64,000 nucleotides of DNA from Oceanobacillus zhaokaii. GTDB taxonomy: Bacteria > Bacillota > Bacilli > Bacillales > Amphibacillaceae. Below are positions 1 through 10,875 of the stretch, in pieces. Position numbers and translations under genes: made by a program. Below the pieces are notes generated by a model, which searched no databases, had not been told where the DNA came from, and saw only the letters and a list, made by a program, of their open reading frames with translations. The DNA lies in NCBI RefSeq assembly GCF_003352005.1, contig NZ_CP024848.1:195001-259000 (forward strand), written 5' to 3'. Numbering within the stretch: position 1 is the stretch's first letter; each line of letters opens with the position of its first letter.

Positions 1-2574
<2,574 letters not shown>

Positions 2575-2643
2575 AAATTCTTATTTGATTGTCGTTGACC
2601 ATTACTCTTATTTAGTTTTTAGGGTACAAACCTAAATATAGTT

Positions 2644-2760
<117 letters not shown>

Positions 2761-2827
2761 TGCTTTTTTTCTATATTAATTTACTGAAGAATCATCAATA
2801 AATTAAGCTTATATTCAGTCACATTAT

Positions 2828-2902
2828 TCCACAGTAGCTCAGTGGTAGAGCAATCGGCTGTTAACCGATCGGTCGTAGGTTCGAATCCTACCTGTGGAGC
2901 CA
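2828..2902 (+). tRNA. tRNA-Asn (GTT), CCA encoded
   Basis: A full cloverleaf is visible: acceptor TCCACAG/CTGTGGA, anticodon loop with GTT, T-loop GGTTCGAATCC, and an encoded CCA end. It is the first tRNA after the 5S gene. Confidence 0.97.
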
Positions 2903-2909
2903 TTTTCAT

Positions 2910-2982
2910 GCTTCCATAGCTCAGTAGGTAGAGCACCACCATGGTAAGGTGGGGGTCAGCAGTTCGAATCTGCTTGGAAGCT
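2910..2982 (+). tRNA. tRNA-Thr (GGT), CCA not encoded
   Basis: The acceptor stem is GCTTCCA/TGGAAGC. The anticodon stem CCACC/GGTGG encloses the loop ATGGTAA, giving anticodon GGT. No CCA is encoded. It is the last gene of the rrn-associated pair, just before a terminator. Confidence 0.96.
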
Positions 2983-2989
2983 CTTGGTG

Positions 2990-3025
2990 AAACGCTTGTC
3001 CTGTGAAGGATAAAGCGTTTTTTTG
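2990..3025 (+). terminator. Rho-independent terminator of the rrn/tRNA operon
   Basis: AAACGCTT pairs with AAGCGTTT, with an inner GTCC/GGAT extension, followed by a run of seven T. It lies directly after tRNA-Thr. Confidence 0.85.
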
Positions 3026-3281
3026 TGTTTATAAAAATTATATAGTGGAATATATTATTGACAGATCTTAAAAATGGAGTATTTGTTCTTATAATCAGAG
3101 AGTAAATAACACAGCAAACAAATAATTCAATTTAATAATGTCGAGGTTTTGTTCACGGCATTTGTAATTTACTATTTAATATTAACCCTGTCGATCAATG
3201 CCAGGACAAATGGTGAACACATAGTGGAATAGTTACAACATAAATTCAACAGTTTATAACAAGGAAGAGGGAAATCAGAGC

Positions 3282-4364
3282 ATGTGGATTAGGCATTCGT
3301 TTTTTAAATACATGACAGGCGCATTGTTAATTGTAATCTTTATTTATTTTCTAGGGAAAATCGACTATTTTTTATATCCCTTTCAAAAACTGATTGGGAC
3401 ATTATTTTTCCCGATTGTAATAGCTGGTTTGCTCTATTATATTTTAAGACCCGTTGTTTCTCTTTTCTCAAAATCAAAATACATCCCTCGTTCAATAGCG
3501 ATATTAGTGGTCTATGCCGTAATAACAGGTATCGTTTTCTTAATCTTTCATTTTGGTGGAGAGTCTATCAGCGAACAAGTTAATGATATGGTAAAAGTTA
3601 TTCCGGAAAATATTGAACAAATGACAGGGGAAGCAGAGGAATTTATGGATGAGAAAAATATAAATATGTTCTCTGTCGACCAGTTCAAACAAAAAGGGAT
3701 GACTTACTTAGGCAACCTTACCCAATCTATCGGTCAAAATATAACAGATATTGTAAAAGCACTTACTAGTGTAGCCACTGTTCTAATTATTGTTCCCTTT
3801 ATTTTGTTTTACTTATTAAAGGAGGGCGACCAACTAATTCCGTTTCTATTGAAATTTATACCCGAAAACCATAATGCAGAAGGTAAGAAGATATTGAAAG
3901 ACATTGATGGGACAATTGCAGCTTATATTATTGGCCAATTGACTGTTGCTTTGGTTAACGGTGTTCTAATGTATTTGGGTTACCTTTTTATCGGCCTTGA
4001 CTATGCTGCTTTTCTAGCATTATTTGTTGTCATGACTGCAGTTGTACCTTTTTTAGGACCGATACTTGGCATTTTACCAGCCATTGTATTTGGGTCGATT
4101 CAAAGCCCGGAGATGGTTCTTTATATATTAATTGTTTTAGTTGTAGTTCAACAATTAGAGGGGAACCTTGTTTCTCCATTAGTATTAGGAAACAGGTTAG
4201 ATATACATCCATTAACAATCATTCTACTTTTAGTTGTAGCCGGATCGATCTATGGTTTTATTGGTATACTCATTGCAATTCCGCTTTATGCTGTATTAAA
4301 GGTGACCATAAAAAACCTTTATCGATTTTACCTACTTCGTCAACCGATAGCTAAGAAACATTGA
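3282..4364 (+). CDS. AI-2E family transporter (multi-pass membrane protein)
   Basis: The 360-aa protein has an AI-2E/UPF0118-type layout: an N-terminal hydrophobic pair, a soluble stretch at about residues 95-155, then a C-terminal block of long hydrophobic helices with a conserved VQQLEGNLVSPLVLG-like segment. Members include Bacillus YtvI/YdbI proteins and Na+/H+ antiporters of halophiles, so the substrate cannot be fixed. The start has an upstream AAGGAAGAGGG ribosome binding site. It appears to be a single-gene unit between the rrn terminator and a strong bidirectional hairpin. Confidence 0.85.
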   Translation: MWIRHSFFKYMTGALLIVIFIYFLGKIDYFLYPFQKLIGTLFFPIVIAGLLYYILRPVVSLFSKSKYIPRSIAILVVYAVITGIVFLIFHFGGESISEQVNDMVKVIPENIEQMTGEAEEFMDEKNINMFSVDQFKQKGMTYLGNLTQSIGQNITDIVKALTSVATVLIIVPFILFYLLKEGDQLIPFLLKFIPENHNAEGKKILKDIDGTIAAYIIGQLTVALVNGVLMYLGYLFIGLDYAAFLALFVVMTAVVPFLGPILGILPAIVFGSIQSPEMVLYILIVLVVVQQLEGNLVSPLVLGNRLDIHPLTIILLLVVAGSIYGFIGILIAIPLYAVLKVTIKNLYRFYLLRQPIAKKH

Positions 4365-4481
4365 GAAGAGGTAAAAAAAGAAATTTAGACAATACCAAAA
4401 GGTAATTGAAAAAAACTGTGAAGGATATAAGAGATGGGCATTGATTAAAGAAACAATCCTTATACTGAAACGTCAATTTTC

Positions 4482-4531
4482 TATAGAAGAATCCATTTTA
4501 AAGAATCTTTTTCAAAATGGATTCTTCTATA
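4482..4531. terminator. Bidirectional terminator between convergent genes
   Basis: TATAGAAGAATCCATTTT pairs perfectly with AAAATGGATTCTTCTATA. A/T runs on both sides suit the convergent AI-2E-family and TetR genes. Confidence 0.8.
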
Positions 4532-4569
4532 TTTACTATAATTAAAATTAGTGAAAAAAACCTTTAACT

Positions 4570-5205
4570 CTACAGCGATGACTGGTTTTCGTTTGCTAAC
4601 CCATTCCAGAATAAATTCACAATTTGAGTCACTAGATCATCCAACGATGAAAATGTTTCTTTATAAGCATTATCTAAATTATTTCCAGCTGTAAGCATGG
4701 ATACAAACATAAGTGCACCTAGGCGAGGATTGCTTTGAGGAATTTCTCCCTTATCCATCGCTTTTTTTATTGCTTGCTCCAATGCTCCATACATATTGTC
4801 CTCTGCTTCCTTCATCAATTGCAATTGGTCATCAGAAAGAGATGTTTTCGCTTCCTTCATAAATGCATTGATATCAATATCTACTGTTGCTTGTATATGT
4901 GCTTTAGCAATCTGAAATAACTGTGTCTCCAGTGATGCATTTGTTGAGAGAATATCTATAATTCTTTGCTTAATTCGAATCATTAACTGAACCATTGCAT
5001 CTGTAAAAAGGTCTGCTTTTGTTTTGTAATAATAATACACGGTTGCTTTTGTGAAATCACATTTTTGAGCAACATCATCCATAGACACTGATGGATATCC
5101 CTTTTCTAAGAACATGCCAGTCGCTGTATGCAAAATCAAATCCTTCGTTGATATCCCATCTTGTTCTTTACGAGGCCTTCCTAATGTTCGTTGTGTACGT
5201 TGCAT
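4570..5205 (-). CDS. TetR/AcrR family transcriptional regulator
   Basis: The 211-aa protein has a TetR N-terminal HTH at about residues 20-65, containing a block like VSMDDVAQKCDFTKATVYYYYKTKADLF, and a helical ligand-binding C-terminus. I chose the ATG at 5205 because GGAG lies 9 bases upstream; an in-frame TTG at 5226 lacks a binding site. It is divergent from an MMPL transporter, so it probably represses that exporter and itself. The effector is unknown. Confidence 0.9.
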   Translation of the reverse strand: MQRTQRTLGRPRKEQDGISTKDLILHTATGMFLEKGYPSVSMDDVAQKCDFTKATVYYYYKTKADLFTDAMVQLMIRIKQRIIDILSTNASLETQLFQIAKAHIQATVDIDINAFMKEAKTSLSDDQLQLMKEAEDNMYGALEQAIKKAMDKGEIPQSNPRLGALMFVSMLTAGNNLDNAYKETFSSLDDLVTQIVNLFWNGLANENQSSL

Positions 5206-5225
5206 AATACCCAGCTCCAAATTCA

Positions 5226-5287
5226 ATATACTAGATATATTATATCATATCTTAAATAACACTTGAATAATTAACCTACTAGTATAT
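5226..5287. promoter_or_regulatory. Inverted ATATACTAG motifs, candidate TetR operators
   Basis: ATATACTAG occurs at 5226-5234 and its exact reverse complement CTAGTATAT at 5279-5287, in the 128-base gap between the divergent TetR and MMPL genes. Operator function is inferred from position and symmetry. Confidence 0.4.
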
Positions 5288-5333
5288 ATAATTATAAAGT
5301 ACATGACTTTTAGAGAAAACAAAATAAAAGTCC

Positions 5334-7598
5334 ATGCTAGAGAGGATGAGGATCTTGATTAAGCTATTGAAAAAGTGGGGAGATATTGTTGCTAACAGCA
5401 AAACGCGCTGGGTAACTATATTTATTTGGATTTTATTGATTGGGATTTTTTCGTTTATATGGCCACAGGTAAACGATCGCGAAACATCAGATACGCAATT
5501 ATTGCCGGATGATACGATGTCTGTTGAAGCAAGTAAGATTTCTAATAAAGAGTTTTCGAATGATGCAGGTACGCCATTACTGTTAGTGTGGCATCGTAAC
5601 GAGGGACTGCGAGACTCGGATTATGAAATGATTCAAACTCTTTACAAAGATCTCGATGCTGCACCAGTCGATAAACAAACGTTTATTCCTCCTTTTCAGG
5701 ATGTACCTGTTGCTGCCATGGCGGGAAGTGCATCTGAGGATGGGGCTGCACTGATAACACCAGTATTCTTTAATGGTGACGCATCAACTGAAGAATTACA
5801 AGCTGCTTTAGAACAGCTTGAAATGAAAATAACGGAGCAATTTGGCAGCGAAGTTTTGGAAAATGACATAGAGGATGCTAGTTTGCATGTTCGCTTTTCC
5901 GGGCCGGTGGGAATTCAGACCGATGCAGTTGCACTCTTCAGTAATGCTGATATCACATTGTTAATTGCGACGGTATTGATTGTGTTTATTTTGCTTATTT
6001 TACTGTATCGTTCTCCTATTTTGGCGATTATTCCACTTATTGCCGTTGGGATTGCCTATGGAATAATTAGTCCTTTACTCGGATTCCTAGCAGATAAGGG
6101 ATGGATAGTCGTTGATGGACAGGCAATCTCCATAATGACGGTACTGTTGTTTGGAGCGGGAACGGATTATTGTTTATTTTTAATTTCGCGTTACCGTGAT
6201 GAACTGCGACAGGAAAAGGATAAACATGCAGCATTAAAGCGTGCGATTAGTGGTACAGGTGGCGCCATCATGATGAGTTCTATGACAACTGTTTTAGGGC
6301 TGCTATCACTTGGGCTGGCTTACTATGCATCCTATGACCGTTTTGCTATACCATTTAGTTTATCCATCTTCATCATGGGAATCGCTGCCTTAACACTGCT
6401 GCCTGCGATTTTAGCGATACTTGGAAGATTTGCGTTTATCCCGTTTATACCTCGTCCCGAAGAAATGATTCAGGAAATGGAGAAGAAAAAAGGGAAAGAA
6501 ATGCGCCGTCCGAAACCGAGTCATCGTTTTGGCAAAAAGATAGGAGCGTTTGTCACAGAAAAACCATGGGCAATTATCATTGTCAGTATGATTCTTCTTG
6601 GGGCTTTAGCCGCTTTTGTACCGAAAATGCAATTTACGTATGCATTATTAGATTCTTTCCCGGAAGATATGGCATCACGTGAAGGTTATACAATAATTGA
6701 AGACCATTATCCACCGGGTGAAATTGCCCCTGTCAGTATTATTGTTGATACAAATGGTGAGGAAGTTTCACTTAAGGAGGAGTTGGAGGAGCATCCATAT
6801 GTAGAGGTAGTTGCTGATCCAGTTGAAGGATCGGTAACAAAGGATATCCAAGAATGGCAAGTCACGCTTTCAATTGATCCTTACTCCACAGAAGCAGTGG
6901 AAAGTATTCCAGAACTTCAATCTATCGCAACGAATGCATTAAGCGATACGGGTGTCTCAAATGCTGAAGATTTTGTCTGGCTCGGCGGTGAAACAGCTAC
7001 ACTATATGATACAGATCAAGTTACAAGCCGAGATCAAGCATTGATTATTCCTGTTCTGTTATTAATTATTGCTATATTACTCGTGGTTTTCCTAAGATCA
7101 ATTGTCGCGATGGTTTATTTACTTGCAACGGTAATTATCTCGTATGCATCCGCGCTTGGTCTAGGCTGGATTGTATTGCATCATATCTTTGGTGTAGCAG
7201 AAATTCAGGGATTAATCCCGCTCTATTCCTTCGTCTTTTTAGTCGCTTTAGGAATCGATTATAATATATTCCTTGTTTCAAGTTTGTGGAGTAAACGCAA
7301 GATTATGCCTCTTAAGCAAGCAATTACAGAAAGTGTAGGAGAAACTGGAAGTGTCATTAGTTCAGCAGGACTTATTTTAGCTGGTACTTTTTCTGTTCTC
7401 GCCGTACTTCCATTGCAGGTACTTGTCCATTTCGGTACTATTATGGCAATCGGAATTATGATTGATACATTTATCGTCAGACCATTGCTTGTTCCTGCGA
7501 TTACAACTGTACTTGGACGCTATGCTTTCTGGCCTGGGAAGCTCTGGAAGCTTCGCGATGATGAGAGTTACAAAACGAAGTCCGATTCTAAGGAATAA
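5334..7598 (+). CDS. ydfJ: MMPL/RND-superfamily transporter (YdfJ-like)
   Basis: The 754-aa protein has the two-repeat MMPL architecture. Each half has one membrane segment, an extracytoplasmic domain (about 45-200 and 430-560) and a cluster of membrane helices. The paired helix-4 acidic motifs are visible as GAGTDYCLFLISRYRDE and ALGIDYNIFLVSS. Such proteins export lipids, drugs or hydrophobic compounds using the proton gradient. The start is uncertain: ATG 5334 has a poor ribosome binding site, and TTG 5355 lies after GAGGATGAGG. Likely controlled by the divergent TetR protein. Confidence 0.88.
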   Translation: MLERMRILIKLLKKWGDIVANSKTRWVTIFIWILLIGIFSFIWPQVNDRETSDTQLLPDDTMSVEASKISNKEFSNDAGTPLLLVWHRNEGLRDSDYEMIQTLYKDLDAAPVDKQTFIPPFQDVPVAAMAGSASEDGAALITPVFFNGDASTEELQAALEQLEMKITEQFGSEVLENDIEDASLHVRFSGPVGIQTDAVALFSNADITLLIATVLIVFILLILLYRSPILAIIPLIAVGIAYGIISPLLGFLADKGWIVVDGQAISIMTVLLFGAGTDYCLFLISRYRDELRQEKDKHAALKRAISGTGGAIMMSSMTTVLGLLSLGLAYYASYDRFAIPFSLSIFIMGIAALTLLPAILAILGRFAFIPFIPRPEEMIQEMEKKKGKEMRRPKPSHRFGKKIGAFVTEKPWAIIIVSMILLGALAAFVPKMQFTYALLDSFPEDMASREGYTIIEDHYPPGEIAPVSIIVDTNGEEVSLKEELEEHPYVEVVADPVEGSVTKDIQEWQVTLSIDPYSTEAVESIPELQSIATNALSDTGVSNAEDFVWLGGETATLYDTDQVTSRDQALIIPVLLLIIAILLVVFLRSIVAMVYLLATVIISYASALGLGWIVLHHIFGVAEIQGLIPLYSFVFLVALGIDYNIFLVSSLWSKRKIMPLKQAITESVGETGSVISSAGLILAGTFSVLAVLPLQVLVHFGTIMAIGIMIDTFIVRPLLVPAITTVLGRYAFWPGKLWKLRDDESYKTKSDSKE

Positions 7599-7615
7599 AT
7601 CAATTAGTTTAGGTT

Positions 7616-7650
7616 GCTGGCAGGCGAAAGTTTGCCAGCTGTTACTGTTT
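7616..7650 (+). terminator. Probable terminator after MMPL gene
   Basis: GCTGGCA (7616-7622) pairs with TGCCAGC (7633-7639). The following T-rich tract is interrupted, so termination may be partial. Confidence 0.5.
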
Positions 7651-7736
7651 CTAGTTGGGGACTATGATATTATGTTTAAATAATATGATCACTATAATCG
7701 AGGACAAATTGAATCAATAAGAAATCAGGTGAAAAA

Positions 7737-8105
7737 ATGCGCTTATGGCATGAAGCACTTATTTCCAAACTGCCCCGTCAGCAGTTATTGGGACAGCACC
7801 GGGAATGTTGTGCGTTACGAGGACTAGGGTGGAATAAAAAGCACGCAACAGTCGACTATGTATTTCAGTATTCTCCTGATAAATTATTCCAATACCATAT
7901 AAAGGTGATGGATGAAATGAAGAAGCGGGGTTATAACAATGATCCATTATGGGAGAATCCAGCATATCGTGGTAAAGCATGTCCACCTTATAAAGAAGAT
8001 GTGATTAAGGAAGAAAATGAGAGTAGACGGATTTATCCCGAACATGATGCCGCTTATTTGGAAGAATGTATTAGTAATCTTTCAGCTAAAGGTATTTATT
8101 TGTAA
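7737..8105 (+). CDS. TIGR02328/T4 endonuclease V-like (pyrimidine-dimer glycosylase fold) protein
   Basis: The 122-aa protein begins MRLWHEALISKLPRQQLLGQ, followed by HREC and a KKHATVDYVF block. This is the pattern of the TIGR02328/Pyr_excise-like family, whose N-terminus resembles phage T4 endonuclease V (Leu-rich start, HRE, KKH). T4 EndoV nicks DNA at UV-induced pyrimidine dimers, but bacterial members of this branch are largely uncharacterised, so DNA repair activity is inference. The ATG has an AGGTG ribosome binding site. It stands alone. Confidence 0.65.
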   Translation: MRLWHEALISKLPRQQLLGQHRECCALRGLGWNKKHATVDYVFQYSPDKLFQYHIKVMDEMKKRGYNNDPLWENPAYRGKACPPYKEDVIKEENESRRIYPEHDAAYLEECISNLSAKGIYL

Positions 8106-8318
8106 TGGAGGGGGTAAGTTCATCATTACCTAATCCAGGCATATTTGTGATACCCTAAGGATTGACTATAAGATAACCAAAAGTGCACTAGGGAATTTTC
8201 ACTTGTAAGCGATTCGTATATCCAAACAAAGTAATATATACTATGATAGAATATTCTAATAGAAGGATGTTAACTTACGTATCAGTAACAAAAAATCACT
8301 GATTGAAGGAGACGAAGT

Positions 8319-8933
8319 ATGTTAAAAAAATTAGCTGCCGACGCATTAGGATTATCAGACATTGGAAAGATTATTGAGCCACAGGATTATGATAAGACAG
8401 ATGCAGATGACTATGTGAGACATGAGGACAATGAGAAGATTTACTTTTTAATCATGACAAAAGCAGATGAATATTGCTTTACCAATTTGGCATTGATTCA
8501 TGTGGACGGTGAAAATGCAACATCTTCCAAACGAACGATGAAGCGCTATCCATACTCACAGCATACGATTTCAAATGTTCTTCTGGAAACAGCCGGTAAA
8601 ATTGATAGAGACATTGAGATTAAATTTTCATTGGGTAATGAGTTTTTTAGTATTGATGTTCGTAAAGATGAGATTGATAAGCTGAAGGATCTCTATAAAG
8701 CATTGCTATATATTTCTGAAAAGATGCATGAAAATAGCGTGATGTACAATATGGCAGGAGAAAGCCTTGATAAAGCAGTATCTGTTCTGCAAAATTCAAG
8801 AACATCTGAAGCAGACCTTGCATCCCAATATAAACAACTAACGGAATTTGGATTTTCCTGGATGGAATCAGCTCGTAAAGACTACCATCAAAAGGATTTT
8901 GGAGCAGTGTTCGAAAAATATATTAATAATTAA
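8319..8933 (+). CDS. yvbH: PH domain-containing protein, YvbH-like
   Basis: The 204-aa protein matches Bacillus YvbH in length and layout: an N-terminal bacterial PH domain (about 10-125) and a C-terminal helical YvbH-type oligomerisation segment (about 135-200). No signal peptide or membrane helix is visible, so it should be cytosolic. Its molecular role is unknown. AAGGAG precedes the ATG, and a strong hairpin follows the stop. Confidence 0.8.
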   Translation: MLKKLAADALGLSDIGKIIEPQDYDKTDADDYVRHEDNEKIYFLIMTKADEYCFTNLALIHVDGENATSSKRTMKRYPYSQHTISNVLLETAGKIDRDIEIKFSLGNEFFSIDVRKDEIDKLKDLYKALLYISEKMHENSVMYNMAGESLDKAVSVLQNSRTSEADLASQYKQLTEFGFSWMESARKDYHQKDFGAVFEKYINN

Positions 8934-8940
8934 ACTGTGC

Positions 8941-8975
8941 AGGGGCAGCTGATGGTATAGCTGCCCCTATTGTTA
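8941..8975 (+). terminator. Terminator hairpin after yvbH-like gene
   Basis: AGGGGCAGCT (8941-8950) pairs perfectly with AGCTGCCCCT (8959-8968). The following tract is only moderately T-rich. Confidence 0.6.
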
Positions 8976-9051
8976 TTGCGTTACAATAATGGAAAACGGA
9001 TCTGGTAAGTAAAGCTGAACAAACCTGTTCCTACCAAGTTGTGAATCTGAA

Positions 9052-9073
9052 TCTGTCTCTGTCTCTGTCTCTG
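9052..9073. repeat. Hexanucleotide microsatellite (TCTGTC)x3.7
   Basis: Three full TCTGTC units plus TCTG occur in tandem, about 20 bases upstream of the riboswitch promoter -35. No function is known; slippage here could alter upstream promoter DNA. Confidence 0.8.
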
Positions 9074-9091
9074 CTATTCATCCATCCACTC

Positions 9092-9121
9092 TTGACGCAG
9101 TACCCTCTAACTTGATATCAT
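9092..9121 (+). promoter_or_regulatory. Promoter of the riboswitch-purine permease unit
   Basis: TTGACG (9092-9097) and TATCAT (9116-9121) are separated by 18 bases. Transcription would start about 25 bases before the aptamer. Confidence 0.6.
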
Positions 9122-9152
9122 TTTCCTATGGTTCTAATAAGAAAAGCTACAT

Positions 9153-9218
9153 CTTGTATAAGTCCAGGAATATGGCTTGGGCGTTTCTACCAGCTACCAT
9201 AAATAGCTCGTCTACAAG
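9153..9218 (+). promoter_or_regulatory. Purine riboswitch aptamer, guanine-type variant
   Basis: P1 is CTTGTA/TACAAG. P2 is CCAGG/CTTGG with loop AATATGG (consensus GATATGG). J2/3 contains the diagnostic TTTCTACC. P3 is AGCTA/TAGCT with loop CCATAAA (consensus CCGTAAA). J3/1 reads CGTC before P1 instead of the usual GAC, so the C expected for guanine-type ligands is kept but the junction is changed and one base longer. The normally U-A pair of J1/2 and J2/3 appears as G-C. A terminator and an NCS2 purine permease follow. Confidence 0.85.
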
Positions 9219-9255
9219 GGATGGAAATGTATTTATATTTTCTGTGCCTTTTGTT

Positions 9256-9290
9256 ACTTTGACATGCTGGAAGTTGGTCAAAGTTTTTTT
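9256..9290 (+). terminator. Riboswitch expression-platform terminator
   Basis: ACTTTGAC (9256-9263) pairs perfectly with GTCAAAGT (9277-9284), followed by a run of seven T. Its position between aptamer and permease gene suggests ligand-induced termination (an OFF switch), as for Bacillus guanine riboswitches. Confidence 0.85.
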
Positions 9291-9326
9291 ATACATGGAA
9301 GTAGCAAATAGGAGATACTACATATT

Positions 9327-10622
9327 ATGAAAAACTTTTTTGGATTTACAGAAAGAAATACGACATATAAACAGGAAGTTCTTGCAGGGCTGACAACCTT
9401 TCTTTCCATTTCATATATTTTAGTCGTAAACCCGCTTATTCTAAGTCAAGCTGGGATGGATCGGGGCGCTGTGTTTACTGCAACAGCGCTTACTGCAATC
9501 ATTGGTTCATTACTTATTGGTCTGCTTGCGAATTATCCAATCGCTATTGCACCCAGTATGGGGCTAAATTCATTCTTTACTTTTTCCGTTGTTATCGGTA
9601 TGGGGATTGAATGGCAAGTAGCATTGACAGGCGTTTTTATTGCGGGCATTATTTTTATGATTTTAAGCTTAATGAAAATCAGGGAAAAGATCATTAATGT
9701 GATTCCTAAGGATTTAAAACACGCGATTGCTGCTGGAATTGGATTTTTCATTGCATTTATCGGTTTTAAAAATGCAGGGATTATCGTTGCCAATCCAGAT
9801 ACATTTGTTTCGATTGGTGACTTAACATCATCTGGCACTGCATTAGCTGTCATTGGCCTTATCATTACAATCATTATGCTCGTTCGTGGGATGAATGGGG
9901 CAATATTTTACGGAATGGCGATTACAACGATTATAGGGATGATTGCTGGATTAATTAAAATTCCTTCTGCTATTATTGGTACGATTCCGAGTCTAGAACC
10001 AACATTTGGTGCTGTGTTTATGAATTTGGATGCGATTTTTACGCCGGATGTATTAGCAGTTATTTTTACCTTTTTATTTGTTGCTTTTTTTGATACAGCT
10101 GGTTCCTTAATTGCGCTTACCAGTCAAGCTGGAATCATGAAAAACAATGAAATTCCAAAAATAGGTAGAGCCCTGCTTGCGGACTCTTCAGCTGGGGCAA
10201 TCGGCGCGGTACTGGGAACGTCCACACCTGCAACGAGTGTAGAGTCGTCATCAGGTATTGCAGTTGGGGGCAGAACTGGATTTACATCTATTATCATTGC
10301 ACTATGCTTTTTGATCGCATTATTCTTTTCACCTATCCTTGCTGTCATAACGACAGAGGTTACTGCTCCTGCGTTAATTATTGTCGGGGCATTAATGGCG
10401 ATGGATATCAGGAATATTGACTGGAGTAAAATTGAGATTGTCATTCCTGCATTCTTGACTATAATTATGATGCCACTAACTTCCAGTGTAGCGATGGGTC
10501 TCGCTTTTGGCTTTATTCTATATCCATTATCTCTAATGGCGCAAAAGCGCTTTAAAGAAGTGCATCCAATTATGTACGTGCTTTGTGTGTTATTTATTTT
10601 ATATTTTATTTTTATTGCATAG
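9327..10622 (+). CDS. NCS2 family purine permease, PbuG/PbuO-like
   Basis: The 431-aa multi-pass protein carries AzgA-branch NCS2 signatures, including the N-terminal TYKQEVLAGLTTFLSISYIL, APSMGLNSFF, and AFFDTAGSLIALTSQAG segments. Such proteins import guanine/hypoxanthine (PbuG, PbuO) or adenine. A purine riboswitch and intrinsic terminator upstream support a purine substrate. The changed J3/1 of that riboswitch leaves open which purine is sensed. AGGAGA lies 12 bases before the ATG. Confidence 0.9.
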   Translation: MKNFFGFTERNTTYKQEVLAGLTTFLSISYILVVNPLILSQAGMDRGAVFTATALTAIIGSLLIGLLANYPIAIAPSMGLNSFFTFSVVIGMGIEWQVALTGVFIAGIIFMILSLMKIREKIINVIPKDLKHAIAAGIGFFIAFIGFKNAGIIVANPDTFVSIGDLTSSGTALAVIGLIITIIMLVRGMNGAIFYGMAITTIIGMIAGLIKIPSAIIGTIPSLEPTFGAVFMNLDAIFTPDVLAVIFTFLFVAFFDTAGSLIALTSQAGIMKNNEIPKIGRALLADSSAGAIGAVLGTSTPATSVESSSGIAVGGRTGFTSIIIALCFLIALFFSPILAVITTEVTAPALIIVGALMAMDIRNIDWSKIEIVIPAFLTIIMMPLTSSVAMGLAFGFILYPLSLMAQKRFKEVHPIMYVLCVLFILYFIFIA

Positions 10623-10673
10623 CTGGTTTATGCATATAAGTAATCAATTGAAGGTAGACCAATATATAGAAAA

Positions 10674-10705
10674 CCTAAGGAATGCAGCATTCCTTAGGTC
10701 TTTTT
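10674..10705. terminator. Terminator after purine permease
   Basis: CCTAAGGAATGC (10674-10685) pairs with GCATTCCTTAGG (10687-10698), followed by TCTTTTT. Confidence 0.85.
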
Positions 10706-10875
10706 ATATTTCTGTCAGTGATTGGTTTTTCTTGGATAAAGCTCTATATTAATCTTCATTATATCGGATGGATATGAAGGGCACATTACATAATTTCCTA
10801 AGAACTGGTGTTAACAGACTAGAAGCTAATTCCTCACTCCTGCTCATTCTCCTGCGCATGTTTCCTATTGCCTGT

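Noticed and set aside
3058..3095. TTGACA at 3058 with TATAAT near 3090 as a promoter
   Set aside because: The spacing is about 26 bases, too long for a sigma-A promoter.
9112..9330. 72-codon plus-strand ORF before the purine permease
   Set aside because: It covers the riboswitch aptamer and terminator, whose structure explains the sequence.
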